Assembly (NCBI GenBank): GCA_964346185.1 | Contig: CAYFTR010000006.1 | Location: 1 to 62,749 of the forward strand | Origin: JAAYJS01 sp964346185 | Lineage (GTDB): Bacteria > Bacillota > Clostridia > Eubacteriales > Eubacteriaceae | Length of the DNA: 62,749 nucleotides | Direction: 5' to 3' | In this document: positions 34,528 through 42,329 of the stretch, in pieces | Layout of the letters: every line of letters starts with the position of its first letter | How positions within the stretch are numbered: position 1 is the stretch's first letter | Notes under the pieces: generated by a model | Database searches by the model: none | The model's input: only the letters and a program-made list of their open reading frames with translations | What the model was told of the DNA's origin: nothing | Position numbers and translations under genes: made by a program

Positions 34528-35571
34528 ATGAACAAAGAAAATCGGTTTTCGGCATTTTTAAAAAGAAAAGACATCGAAATATCAGTACAGCGGTATATTA
34601 TCGATGCGATGAAGTTTATGTCTTTCGGATTATTTTCCACCCTTTTAATGGGGAGTATTTTAAATCAAATCGGATTTATTTTCGGACTGTCTTTTTTAAC
34701 CGACGTATTGTGGCCGGCGGCACAACAAATGACGGGACCCGCCATAGCCGTTGCCGTTGCATACAGTTTAAACGCACCGCCGTTGGTAATCCTTTCCTGT
34801 ACGGTAGGCGGCTTTATCGGTAATTCTCTGGGAGGTCCCGCGGGATCCTTTGTTGCGGCGTTAATCGGTGCGGAACTGGGCAAAGCGGTATCCGGCGAAA
34901 CAAAGGTCGATTTGTTGGTGACACCTTTTGTAACCATGTTAAGCTCCGCATTCATTGCAATGGTGGTGGGTAAACCCATCGGCTTGTTGATGACCGGTCT
35001 CGGTGAAATTATTATGTGGGCGACGGCACAACGTCCTGTCATTATGGGCAGTGTAATCGCCGTAATTGTCGGTGTGGTGTTAACGTTGCCCATATCCTCC
35101 GCGGCACTTTGTATCATGCTTAATTTGTCCGGGATTGCCGCAGGGGCGGCGACTGTGGGTTGTTGTTGCCAAATGGTGGGCTTTGCGGTACAAAGCCATA
35201 AAGATAACGATGTCGGCGGTTTTGCGGCACAATTCTTGGGAACGTCCATGATTCAAATCCCCAACATTGTCAGAAATTGGCGAATTTGGATTCCGCCGAC
35301 ATTGGCATCTGCACTTCTCGGACCTTTGGCGACCACCCTTTTTCAAATGACCAACACGCCCGTTTCGGCGGGGATGGGTACCTGCGGCTTTGTGGGACAG
35401 GTGGGTACGGTAATTGCCATGTCTGCGGAAGGTAAAAGTGCCTTGCATATTGCATCGTCGATCGGGCTTTTACAAATTGTATTACCCGCGATAGTTACCT
35501 ATCTTATTTATTTGGTTGTTTATCGTCTGGGTTGGATTGTAAAAGGCGATATGTCTTTAGAGAATACCTGA
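34528..35571 (+). CDS. PfoR/PTS EIIC-type membrane protein
   Basis: This protein of about 347 residues has a short hydrophilic N-terminus (MNKENRFSAFLKRKDIE) followed by nine or ten hydrophobic segments. LTDVLWPAAQQMTGPAIAVA, a GGFIGNSLGGPAGSFVAALIG block and GIAAGAATVGCCCQM fit the PTS_EIIC_2 family, which includes PfoR of Clostridium perfringens and putative sugar-PTS IIC subunits. No IIA or IIB phosphorylation domain is seen, so it is not a complete PTS permease. The frame extends to 34405, but ATG 34528 matches the family and AAGGAGG lies about 11 bases before. The paired palindromes upstream suggest regulation. Confidence 0.8.
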   Translation: MNKENRFSAFLKRKDIEISVQRYIIDAMKFMSFGLFSTLLMGSILNQIGFIFGLSFLTDVLWPAAQQMTGPAIAVAVAYSLNAPPLVILSCTVGGFIGNSLGGPAGSFVAALIGAELGKAVSGETKVDLLVTPFVTMLSSAFIAMVVGKPIGLLMTGLGEIIMWATAQRPVIMGSVIAVIVGVVLTLPISSAALCIMLNLSGIAAGAATVGCCCQMVGFAVQSHKDNDVGGFAAQFLGTSMIQIPNIVRNWRIWIPPTLASALLGPLATTLFQMTNTPVSAGMGTCGFVGQVGTVIAMSAEGKSALHIASSIGLLQIVLPAIVTYLIYLVVYRLGWIVKGDMSLENT

Positions 35572-35579
35572 TAAGCATT

Positions 35580-35609
35580 TTGCCAGTCTTAAGTTTAAAA
35601 CTTTATAAT
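35580..35609 (+). promoter_or_regulatory. vanZ-like gene promoter
   Basis: TTGCCA (35580-35585), 18 bp, TATAAT (35604-35609), 30 bases before ATG 35639. It may drive the VanZ gene and radA. Confidence 0.65.
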
Positions 35610-35638
35610 GATAACTCACTTAAACTTAGGAGAACAAA

Positions 35639-36121
35639 ATGACCAAACAAGCACGTAGAACGGTGTTGTTAAAAACGCTTTTGATTCTGTACTTTGCCGT
35701 TCTTGCATCGGTTACGTTGGTGCCGTCGGTAGAAATGCACAATCAAATTCATAATAATTTAATTCCCTTAACCAATATCGATGATTATTTTTACGACATT
35801 TTAGATCAGGGGATCATCGATTGGGATTACTTACGTTCACCGGAGATTGGACCCTCCGGTTTTATTTACGGAGTGACCCGTTATTCTTTCAGAAATTTAT
35901 TTGGTAATATCGCTTTATTTATCCCTTTAGGGTTGTTGTATCCTTTAACATCCAGGAGAGATACCTTTGTATCGGTGATGCTAAAAATACTGATTACAAC
36001 TGGGCTTATAGAAATTATACAGTATTTGTTGATTGCCGGGCGTTCGGCGGATATTGACGACATTATCTTAAATACCCTTGGCGGTTTAATCGGTTACGGA
36101 CTTTATCGTTGGATTAAATAG
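35639..36121 (+). CDS. VanZ-like membrane protein
   Basis: This 160-residue protein has a hydrophobic N-terminal segment after a basic start (TKQARRTVLLKTLLILYFAV). The hallmark blocks NLFGNIALFIPLGLLYPL near residue 87 and STGLIEIIQ-like TTGLIEIIQYLLIAGRSADIDDI with LNTLGGLIGYG near the C-terminus define the VanZ family. VanZ members occur in glycopeptide-resistance operons, where the effect on teicoplanin is weak, but most are chromosomal and of unknown role; nothing here links it to resistance. The region from about 43 to 75 (DDYFYDILDQGIIDWDY) is an extracytoplasmic loop. radA follows at once. Confidence 0.8.
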   Translation: MTKQARRTVLLKTLLILYFAVLASVTLVPSVEMHNQIHNNLIPLTNIDDYFYDILDQGIIDWDYLRSPEIGPSGFIYGVTRYSFRNLFGNIALFIPLGLLYPLTSRRDTFVSVMLKILITTGLIEIIQYLLIAGRSADIDDIILNTLGGLIGYGLYRWIK

Positions 36122-36128
36122 GTATGTG

Positions 36129-37502
36129 ATGGCAAAAGTAAAAACAAAATATGTTTGTCAAAATTGCGGTTTCGAATCCGCAAAGTGGTTGGGGCGTTGC
36201 ACTTCCTGTAATGAATGGAACACCATGGTGGAAGAAATCGAAACACCGAGCAGCAAAAGAACTCCGGTGGTATCGGACATTCAAAAGAAAAGTGCCGGGC
36301 CTAAAAAACTCAAGGATATTCAATTAGCAAAAGATCCGAGAATAAAAACCGGTATCAAAGAGTTGGACAGGGTTCTCGGCGGCGGCATTGTGCCCGGGTC
36401 GGTATTGCTGCTCAGCGGCAACCCGGGTATCGGAAAATCCACCCTGCTAATGCAGACGGTGCAGGCTTTGGGACAAAAGGACATCGGTCTGTTGTATATT
36501 TCAGGGGAAGAATCGGAACAGCAACTGAAAATGCGAGCCATGCGTTTGGGAATTCGGTCGGAAAACGTCTTTTTTTTAGGAGAGACCGATCTTCTCCAAA
36601 TGCTGCATTGGATCGGAAAAACTAAACCGAAAATATTAATTATAGACTCCATTCAAACCGTTCAAAATCCGCAATTGGATTCCGCTGCGGGATCGGTTAG
36701 CCAAATTAGGGACAACACCCATATTTTAATGCAAGTGGCAAAAAAAAATAATATTGCCACCGTATTGGTCGGACACGTTACAAAAGACGGTGCGATTGCA
36801 GGTCCGAGGGTGTTAGAACATATGGTCGATACGGTATTATACTTTGAAGGCGAAAAAAACCACAGTTTCAGAATATTAAGAGGAACGAAAAACCGCTTCG
36901 GCTCGACTAATGAAATCGGTATTTTTGATATGACTGCAAAAGGTTTAATAGCGGTGGAAAACCCTTCGGAATGGGTATTAAACAGCCGGGCGGAGGGAAG
37001 CAGCGGTACAGCCATTATCCCAACTATGGAGGGATCACGTCCCCTTTTAATTGAGATACAGGGGTTAATGACCGCTACGGGTTTCGGAACGCCCAGGCGC
37101 ATGTCCACAGGGTTCGATTATAATCGCCTGGTTTTACTGATTGCCGTAATGGAAAAACGGATGGGTATCGATATGCAAAATTTCGATGCCTATATCAATG
37201 TAGTCGGCGGGTTTAAAATCGACGAACCGTCTGCGGATTTGGCGATTATTGCCGTATTGTATTCCAGTTTGAAAGATAAACCTGTTCCGGCGGATGTTAT
37301 GATCCTCGGGGAGGTCGGCTTAACCGGAGAGGCGCGTTCGGTTCGGTATGCACGGAAAAAAATTAATGAAGGCTTAAAATTTGGCATGAAGCGTTGTATT
37401 TTGCCTAAACAAAACATAAAAGAAGTTGAAGATGAGGCGATGACTCTATATCCGGTAACCACTTTGGCCGAAGCTTTACACATTCTCATGGTGGAGGCTT
37501 AA
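36129..37502 (+). CDS. radA: DNA repair protein RadA (Sms)
   Basis: This protein of about 457 residues is a RecA-related branch-migration helicase. The N-terminal C4 zinc finger is CQNCGFESAKWLGRCTSC, Walker A is GNPGIGKST near residue 97, the KNRFGS motif is near 255, and the Lon-like C-terminal domain has MDAYINVVGGF-type residues (FDAYINVVGGFKIDEP). The tail motif PADVMILGEVGLTGEARSV is the usual one. GTG 36126 immediately before could also serve as start, and it adds one Met. The ribosome site is weak; the gene follows the VanZ-like gene with an 8-base gap. Confidence 0.95.
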   Translation: MAKVKTKYVCQNCGFESAKWLGRCTSCNEWNTMVEEIETPSSKRTPVVSDIQKKSAGPKKLKDIQLAKDPRIKTGIKELDRVLGGGIVPGSVLLLSGNPGIGKSTLLMQTVQALGQKDIGLLYISGEESEQQLKMRAMRLGIRSENVFFLGETDLLQMLHWIGKTKPKILIIDSIQTVQNPQLDSAAGSVSQIRDNTHILMQVAKKNNIATVLVGHVTKDGAIAGPRVLEHMVDTVLYFEGEKNHSFRILRGTKNRFGSTNEIGIFDMTAKGLIAVENPSEWVLNSRAEGSSGTAIIPTMEGSRPLLIEIQGLMTATGFGTPRRMSTGFDYNRLVLLIAVMEKRMGIDMQNFDAYINVVGGFKIDEPSADLAIIAVLYSSLKDKPVPADVMILGEVGLTGEARSVRYARKKINEGLKFGMKRCILPKQNIKEVEDEAMTLYPVTTLAEALHILMVEA

Positions 37503-37528
37503 AAGCACCGAGAGGATTTTACTAAAAC

Positions 37529-37557
37529 TATACATAAAATTAAGCTTGTGTTATAAT
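37529..37557 (+). promoter_or_regulatory. Promoter of 6S RNA
   Basis: TATACA (37529-37534), 17 bp, TATAAT (37552-37557). The predicted start near 37564 coincides with the start of the folded RNA. Confidence 0.75.
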
Positions 37558-37563
37558 ACCTGT

Positions 37564-37727
37564 ACTGGGGTGTGCGTTATCGACTATTTTTGAACCTACA
37601 CCATTAATACGAGAACCCGCGTTTGTTTTTAGATGTCAAGCCTCTATAAGTGGACGGCAGAAGAAAGCAACAGGGTACTCACCTAGTCATTCGCTAGGGC
37701 GTCAAAAATAAGAGACGGCACCTTGGT
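37564..37727 (+). ncRNA. ssrS: 6S RNA (SsrS)
   Basis: This is a folded, non-coding transcript of about 164 nt between radA and ruvA. The terminal stem is CTGGGGTGT (37565-37573) with GCACCTTGG (37718-37726, with wobble pairs). Then TATTTTTGA (37585-37593) pairs with TCAAAAATA (37702-37710). After a large central bubble, GAG and ACCC (37611-37618) pair with GGGT and CTC (37673-37680). On the 3' side of the bubble lies the small hairpin CCTAG-TCATTCG-CTAGG (37682-37698), as in Bacillota 6S RNAs. 6S RNA binds sigma-A RNA polymerase like an open promoter. A covariance search would settle it. Confidence 0.82.
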
Positions 37728-37736
37728 ATTGCGTAT

Positions 37737-37790
37737 AACGCCGTGCCATTTCGGATTATAACCATCAATCCGAAATGGCACGGCGTTTAT
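37737..37790 (+). terminator. 21-bp terminator hairpin after 6S RNA
   Basis: A perfect 21-bp stem, 37737-37757 with 37767-37787, around ATAACCATC, ends in a short TTTAT. It is much longer than usual and may also serve as an RNase III-type processing site. Confidence 0.8.
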
Positions 37791-37824
37791 CATAAACAAA
37801 CACAAAGCCTATAGAAAGGATCTT

Positions 37825-38421
37825 ATGTTCGATTATATTAAAGGTAAAATAGCCCATCAAAGAGAGGATGCCGTTGTTGTTGATATAAACGGTATGGGTT
37901 ATTTAATTCATATCAATTTAAAAACAGCCTCAGAAATACCGGAAAGCCATCGGGAGGTTATCCTTTATCTTTATCCCGTTTTTAAAGATGACAATGTTGC
38001 CTTATACGGCTTTTTTCATTTAGAAGAAAGAGAAATGCTTAAGACATTAACGACGGTTTCGGGTATCGGTGTGAAAGGGGGGCTGGGAATATTGTCCTAT
38101 TTTACAGTTGAAACGCTGATAAGCCACATTGTCAATGAAGATATTAAGGCTTTGAGCCAAGCACCGGGTATCGGGAAAAAAACCGCTGAACGTTTAATTT
38201 TTGAATTAAAGGACAAGTTTAAAGATGTTTTAGATAATAAGACATCGGAGCCTGAACAAACAATCGGAGTAGTAAAAAGTATCCACGACGAAGTGGTTGA
38301 AGCTTTGGTTACTTTGGGGTATTCTTATTCTGAAGCTCGGGCAAGTGCTAAAAAAGCCTACCGGGAAAACACCACCTTGGAAGAAATGATTAAGGAATGC
38401 TTGATTCTTTTAGCGCAATAA
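37825..38421 (+). CDS. ruvA: Holliday junction branch migration subunit RuvA
   Basis: This 198-residue protein binds Holliday junctions as a tetramer. The N-terminal OB domain starts MFDYIKGKIAHQREDAVVV. The two helix-hairpin-helix motifs are TTVSGIGVKGGLGIL near 73 and LSQAPGIGKKTAERLI near 112, and domain III (EVVEALVTLGYSYSEARASA) lies at the C-terminus, where it contacts RuvB. AAAGGA precedes the ATG. It is 5 bp upstream of ruvB. Confidence 0.96.
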   Translation: MFDYIKGKIAHQREDAVVVDINGMGYLIHINLKTASEIPESHREVILYLYPVFKDDNVALYGFFHLEEREMLKTLTTVSGIGVKGGLGILSYFTVETLISHIVNEDIKALSQAPGIGKKTAERLIFELKDKFKDVLDNKTSEPEQTIGVVKSIHDEVVEALVTLGYSYSEARASAKKAYRENTTLEEMIKECLILLAQ

Positions 38422-38425
38422 TACG

Positions 38426-39457
38426 ATGAAAAAAAGATTTATCACAACCGAATTTACCGAAGCGGACATTGAAATAGAAAAAAGTCTGCGTCCACAATTT
38501 ATGACGGAATATATCGGTCAAAATAAGGTAAAAACCCAATTAAATATTTTTATCCAAGCGGCTTTAAAAAGAAAAGAACCTCTGGATCATGTGTTGTTGT
38601 ACGGACCGCCCGGCCTGGGAAAAACCACCCTTGCCGCAATTATTGCCAACGAAATGGGTACCGACATAAAAACCACGTCCGGACCGGCAATCGAAAAACC
38701 CGGCGATCTTGCCGCCATATTAACAGGTTTAAAAGAAGGCGACGTTTTGTTTATCGACGAAATACATCGCTTACAAAGAAGTGTGGAAGAAGTTCTTTAT
38801 CCAGCCATGGAAGACCAAAGTCTGGACATTGTTATCGGAAAGGGGGCGGGGGCAAAGGCCATTCGTATCGATTTGGCACATTTTACCCTGGTTGGGGCAA
38901 CCACAAGAGTCGGTTTATTGACCGCACCTTTACGAGATCGCTTCGGAGCGGTGTTGCGTTTAGATCTATACGATGACCGCAGTCTAAGCGAAATTATCAA
39001 ACGTTCGGCACAAATATTAAAGGTAAAGATCGACGATGCGGGAACCATGGAATTGGCAAAACGCTCCAGAGGAACACCCAGAATATCCAACCGACTGCTC
39101 AAACGGGTGCGGGACTACGCAGAAGTTAAAACCGAAGGCCGCATCGATTTGGACACGGCAAACAAAGCCTTAAAACTTTTTGAAATTGACGAAAACGGAC
39201 TGGATGAAACCGACCGTGCCATGCTTTATATGATTTATGCTCACTTCGACGGTGGTCCCGTGGGGTTAGATACCCTTGCCGCCGCCCTCGGAGAAGAGCG
39301 GGATACCATCGAAGAAGTTTACGAACCTTATCTTATTCAGAAAGGGTATTTGGCAAGAACCTCCAGAGGCCGTATCATCACCTCGAAGGGCTGCAAGCAG
39401 ATTGGTCTTGTGCCTCTTAATCAAAATGAAGAACAAATAACCGTGGAGGAGTTGTAA
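38426..39457 (+). CDS. ruvB: Holliday junction branch migration ATPase RuvB
   Basis: This 343-residue AAA+ motor has the N-terminus SLRPQFMTEYIGQNKVK, Walker A GPPGLGKTT near 64, Walker B VLFIDEIHRL near 108, sensor VGATTRVGLLTAPLRDRFG near 155 and the RGTPRISNRLLKRVRDYA block near 213. The winged-helix tail DNA-binding domain has GGPVGLDTLAAALGEE and IQKGYLARTSRGR. The gene follows ruvA by 5 bp. The tail ends EEQITVEEL. Confidence 0.97.
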   Translation: MKKRFITTEFTEADIEIEKSLRPQFMTEYIGQNKVKTQLNIFIQAALKRKEPLDHVLLYGPPGLGKTTLAAIIANEMGTDIKTTSGPAIEKPGDLAAILTGLKEGDVLFIDEIHRLQRSVEEVLYPAMEDQSLDIVIGKGAGAKAIRIDLAHFTLVGATTRVGLLTAPLRDRFGAVLRLDLYDDRSLSEIIKRSAQILKVKIDDAGTMELAKRSRGTPRISNRLLKRVRDYAEVKTEGRIDLDTANKALKLFEIDENGLDETDRAMLYMIYAHFDGGPVGLDTLAAALGEERDTIEEVYEPYLIQKGYLARTSRGRIITSKGCKQIGLVPLNQNEEQITVEEL

Positions 39458-39464
39458 AACACTA

Positions 39465-40499
39465 TTGAAATCGCTAAAAACAGAAGACTTTAATTACGAA
39501 TTGCCGGAGGCACTCATCGCCCAACACCCGATTGCAAAGAGAGATAATGCCCGCCTCATGGTTTTAAACAAAAAAGATAAAAGTATACAGGACGACTTTT
39601 TTTCAAGTTTGCCCAATCTTTTACGACCCGGTGATCTGTTGGTTCTCAACAATACCAAGGTGTTACCCGCCAGAATTTACGGCGTAAAAAAAGACACCGG
39701 TGCAAAAATCGAAATACTTCTTCACAAAAAATTAACACACAACACGTGGGAGGTTATGGTAAAACCCGGAAAACGGGCGAAAGTAGGCGTTCGTATTGAT
39801 TTTTCGGACAAATTAACGGGAGAGGTAACGGCAATAAGACCCGGAGGGCTCAGAGAAATTCGCTTTGACTTTTCAGGAATATTTGAAGAAATTTTAGAAG
39901 AAATCGGAACCATGCCCCTACCGCCCTATATCCGGGAAACCCTAAAAGATCAAAAGCGTTATCAGACCGTATATGCAAAGCACAACGGCTCCGTTGCGGC
40001 ACCCACGGCAGGTTTACACTTTACGGATACGATGTTTAAAAAATTAAAGGAAAGAAACATCGATTGGACCGAAATAACCCTCCACGTCGGTATCGGCACC
40101 TTTCGTCCGGTAAAAGAAGCATATATTTCCAATCATCGCATGCACAGCGAAAGCTACATGATCGACGAACAAACGGCACAAAAAATTGAAAAACAAAGGC
40201 AAAGCGGCGGACGTATTATTGCCGTCGGTACCACCACGGTGCGTACGTTGGAAAGTGTGGCACTAAAAAACAACGGGCGTATCGTTGCTGAAAAAGGCGA
40301 GACGGATATTTTTATTACCCCCGGTTTTTACTGGCAGGTTGTAGACGGATTGATTACAAATTTTCATCTGCCCCAATCCACGCTGCTGATGCTGGTTGCC
40401 GCCTTTTATGAAAGAGAAGAAGTATTAAAAGCTTATAAACATGCCGTTGAAGAAAAATACCGTTTTTTTAGTTTTGGAGACGGAATGTTCATCCAATGA
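39465..40499 (+). CDS. queA: S-adenosylmethionine:tRNA ribosyltransferase-isomerase
   Basis: This 344-residue enzyme converts preQ1 in tRNA to epoxyqueuosine. DFNYELPEALIAQHPIAKRD at the N-terminus, RPGDLLVLNNTKVLPAR near 52 and GSVAAPTAGLHFT near 175 are present. The C-terminal blocks are LHVGIGTFRPVK and GLITNFHLPQSTLLMLV. TTG 39465 is the start; GGAGGAG lies 13 bases upstream, and the family starts there. It is followed by tgt, the enzyme for the preceding step, so queuosine synthesis is grouped. Confidence 0.96.
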   Translation: MKSLKTEDFNYELPEALIAQHPIAKRDNARLMVLNKKDKSIQDDFFSSLPNLLRPGDLLVLNNTKVLPARIYGVKKDTGAKIEILLHKKLTHNTWEVMVKPGKRAKVGVRIDFSDKLTGEVTAIRPGGLREIRFDFSGIFEEILEEIGTMPLPPYIRETLKDQKRYQTVYAKHNGSVAAPTAGLHFTDTMFKKLKERNIDWTEITLHVGIGTFRPVKEAYISNHRMHSESYMIDEQTAQKIEKQRQSGGRIIAVGTTTVRTLESVALKNNGRIVAEKGETDIFITPGFYWQVVDGLITNFHLPQSTLLMLVAAFYEREEVLKAYKHAVEEKYRFFSFGDGMFIQ

Positions 40500-40506
40500 G
40501 GTAGAG

Positions 40507-41634
40507 ATGTTAGACTATCAATTAATTAAAGAAGATACGAAAATCGCCGCACGGTTGGGCAAAATGACCACCCCTCACGGAGAAATCGAAACACCGATTT
40601 TTATGCCGGTAGGAACCTTGGGTACGGTTAAAAGCATGACCAACGAAGATCTGGAAAAGCTGAAAGCACAGATTATACTTGGAAATACCTATCATTTATA
40701 CTTACGACCGGGTATGGATATTATGTCAAAAGCTGGCGGACTTCACAAATTTATGAATTGGAAACACCCTATTTTAACGGACAGCGGCGGCTTTCAGGTG
40801 TTTTCCTTAGGACCTTTAAGAAAGATCACCGAAGAAGGGGTCGCTTTCAGATCGCACCTGGACGGCTCCAAGCATTTTTTAAGCCCGGAAAAGGCCATCG
40901 AAATTCAAAATATTATCGGTGCCGATATCATCATGTGCTTTGACGAATGTACTCCGGGAAAAGCGGATTACGACTATGCCAAAAAATCCATGGAGATGAC
41001 CTTACGTTGGGCACAGCGTTGCCGAGAGGCACACCGAAAACCGCAAACTCAGGCTCTCTTCGGAATTGTACAAGGCGGTATGTATGAGGATTTGCGAAAA
41101 ACCTGTGCCGAAAGCCTCGTAGAGATGGACTTTCCCGGCTATTCGATCGGCGGGTTATCCGTCGGTGAGCCGAAACCGGTTATGTATCGTATGCTCGAAA
41201 CCACCGTACCCTATTTGCCGAAAAATAAACCCCGCTACCTGATGGGCGTCGGTTCTTTAGATGCTTTGTTTGAGGGGGTAGCTCGGGGGATCGACATGTT
41301 TGATTGCGTGTTGCAAACACGTATTGCACGAAACGGCAGTGCTCTGACGAGTACAGGGCAAAAGTCGATACGTAATGCAATTTATAAAGAAGATTTTACG
41401 CCGTTGGATGAAAATTGTGATTGCTTTGTTTGCCGCAACCATACCAAAGCTTATATTCGTCACTTAATTAAGTGCAATGAAATTTTGGCCGCTCGCTTGT
41501 TGACATATCATAATTTATATTTTACACTAAAGGTCATGGAGAATATCAGGCAAGCTATTGCGGAAAACCGTTTTTCTGAATACAAAGCCGAATTCTTTTT
41601 AAAATACGGAATTAAAGAAAACGGAGGAGAGTAA
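40507..41634 (+). CDS. tgt: tRNA-guanine transglycosylase
   Basis: This enzyme of about 375 residues exchanges guanine 34 of Asn, Asp, His and Tyr tRNAs for preQ1. ARLGKMTTPHGEIETPIFMP, NTYHLYLRPG and LTDSGGFQVFSL near residue 90 (catalytic aspartate) are present. The second nucleophile region is GIDMFDCVLQTRIARNG near 263, and the zinc site CDCFVCRNHTK ... CNE ... YHN near 305. The frame runs back to 40441 inside queA, but ATG 40507 is chosen because GAGGTAGAG lies just before it and the family starts there. yajC follows after one base. Confidence 0.96.
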   Translation: MLDYQLIKEDTKIAARLGKMTTPHGEIETPIFMPVGTLGTVKSMTNEDLEKLKAQIILGNTYHLYLRPGMDIMSKAGGLHKFMNWKHPILTDSGGFQVFSLGPLRKITEEGVAFRSHLDGSKHFLSPEKAIEIQNIIGADIIMCFDECTPGKADYDYAKKSMEMTLRWAQRCREAHRKPQTQALFGIVQGGMYEDLRKTCAESLVEMDFPGYSIGGLSVGEPKPVMYRMLETTVPYLPKNKPRYLMGVGSLDALFEGVARGIDMFDCVLQTRIARNGSALTSTGQKSIRNAIYKEDFTPLDENCDCFVCRNHTKAYIRHLIKCNEILAARLLTYHNLYFTLKVMENIRQAIAENRFSEYKAEFFLKYGIKENGGE

Positions 41635-41635
41635 C

Positions 41636-42028
41636 ATGGGAAATCTTTCGGGTAGCGGTTTGATGAGCTTTTTACCCCTTATTGCAATGGGATTATTCTT
41701 TTACTTTTTTATCATCAGACCTCAATCCAAACAAAGAAAGCAAATAGAAGATATGCACGCAACGCTTTCCATCGGAGATGAAGTGCAAACATATAGCGGT
41801 TTTTACGGTATTATCTACGCGATCGACGATGAAAACGTCGTGTTGGAAATGCTGCCGGATTTCACAAAATTAATGATTGCAAAAGCCGCGATTTCAAAGG
41901 TTATCACAGCGGATGAAGCTGTCGTTACAGACCGCGGTGCAGTGAATACCGACCCAAAGGATGAAGAGATTACCACAGAGTACAACGATGCGAAAGTTGA
42001 AGACGCCGAGTACGAAGATTTAAATTAA
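41636..42028 (+). CDS. yajC: Preprotein translocase accessory protein YajC
   Basis: This 130-residue single-span membrane protein has SFLPLIAMGLFFYFFIIRPQ followed by the family motif SKQRKQIEDMHATLSIGDEVQTYSGFYG (first 20 residues characteristic). An acidic C-terminal tail from about 100 (DEAVVTDRGAVNT) goes beyond the usual length of about 90-110. It belongs to the SecDF-YajC complex. In clostridia yajC often precedes the SCIFF precursor gene and secDF. Here the SCIFF gene follows by 10 bp, but secDF is not in the window. GGAGGAG precedes the ATG. Confidence 0.93.
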   Translation: MGNLSGSGLMSFLPLIAMGLFFYFFIIRPQSKQRKQIEDMHATLSIGDEVQTYSGFYGIIYAIDDENVVLEMLPDFTKLMIAKAAISKVITADEAVVTDRGAVNTDPKDEEITTEYNDAKVEDAEYEDLN

Positions 42029-42038
42029 GGAGAAAAAA

Positions 42039-42179
42039 ATGAAACACATCAAAATTATCAACAAAGGCAATCTTTCAGAAATTAAAAATAAAGGTTGCGG
42101 CGAATGCCAAACTTCTTGCCAATCGGCTTGTAAAACCTCTTGTACCGTAGGCAACCAACAATGCCGTCAAAGTAAGTAA
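42039..42179 (+). CDS. scfA: SCIFF ranthipeptide precursor (six cysteines in forty-five residues)
   Basis: This 46-residue peptide is too short for standard gene callers. It begins MKHIKIINKGNL and has six cysteines at residues 20, 23, 27, 31, 35 and 42 in the pattern C-x2-C-x3-C-x3-C-x3-C-x6-C, with the near-universal SCIFF segment CGECQTSCQSACKTSC. SCIFF peptides carry sulfur-to-carbon thioether links made by a radical SAM maturase, and the matching maturase gene lies 150 bp downstream. In the thermocellin peptide the Cys-Thr thioether involves the equivalent of the KTSCT segment. AAGGAG lies before the ATG, and the gene follows yajC by 10 bp. Confidence 0.97.
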   Translation: MKHIKIINKGNLSEIKNKGCGECQTSCQSACKTSCTVGNQQCRQSK

Positions 42180-42255
42180 CAAAAAACAACCTCCATCTAA
42201 AAACAAAAGAGTATTATTTGGGGCAACTTTAAAAACCTATAGTTATCAAACAGTA

Positions 42256-42281
42256 AAAGAGCAGTTACAGACTGCTTTTTT
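42256..42281 (+). terminator. Terminator between SCIFF precursor and maturase
   Basis: AGCAGT (42260-42265) pairs with ACTGCT (42271-42276), then T5. The stem is short, so it probably attenuates rather than fully blocks. This would give more precursor than maturase transcript. AAACAAT and ATTGTTT form another short stem just downstream (42287-42304). Confidence 0.6.
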
Positions 42282-42329
42282 AATTGAAACAATTGCATTG
42301 TTTTGAAAATCCGATTAAAGGAGAATACA

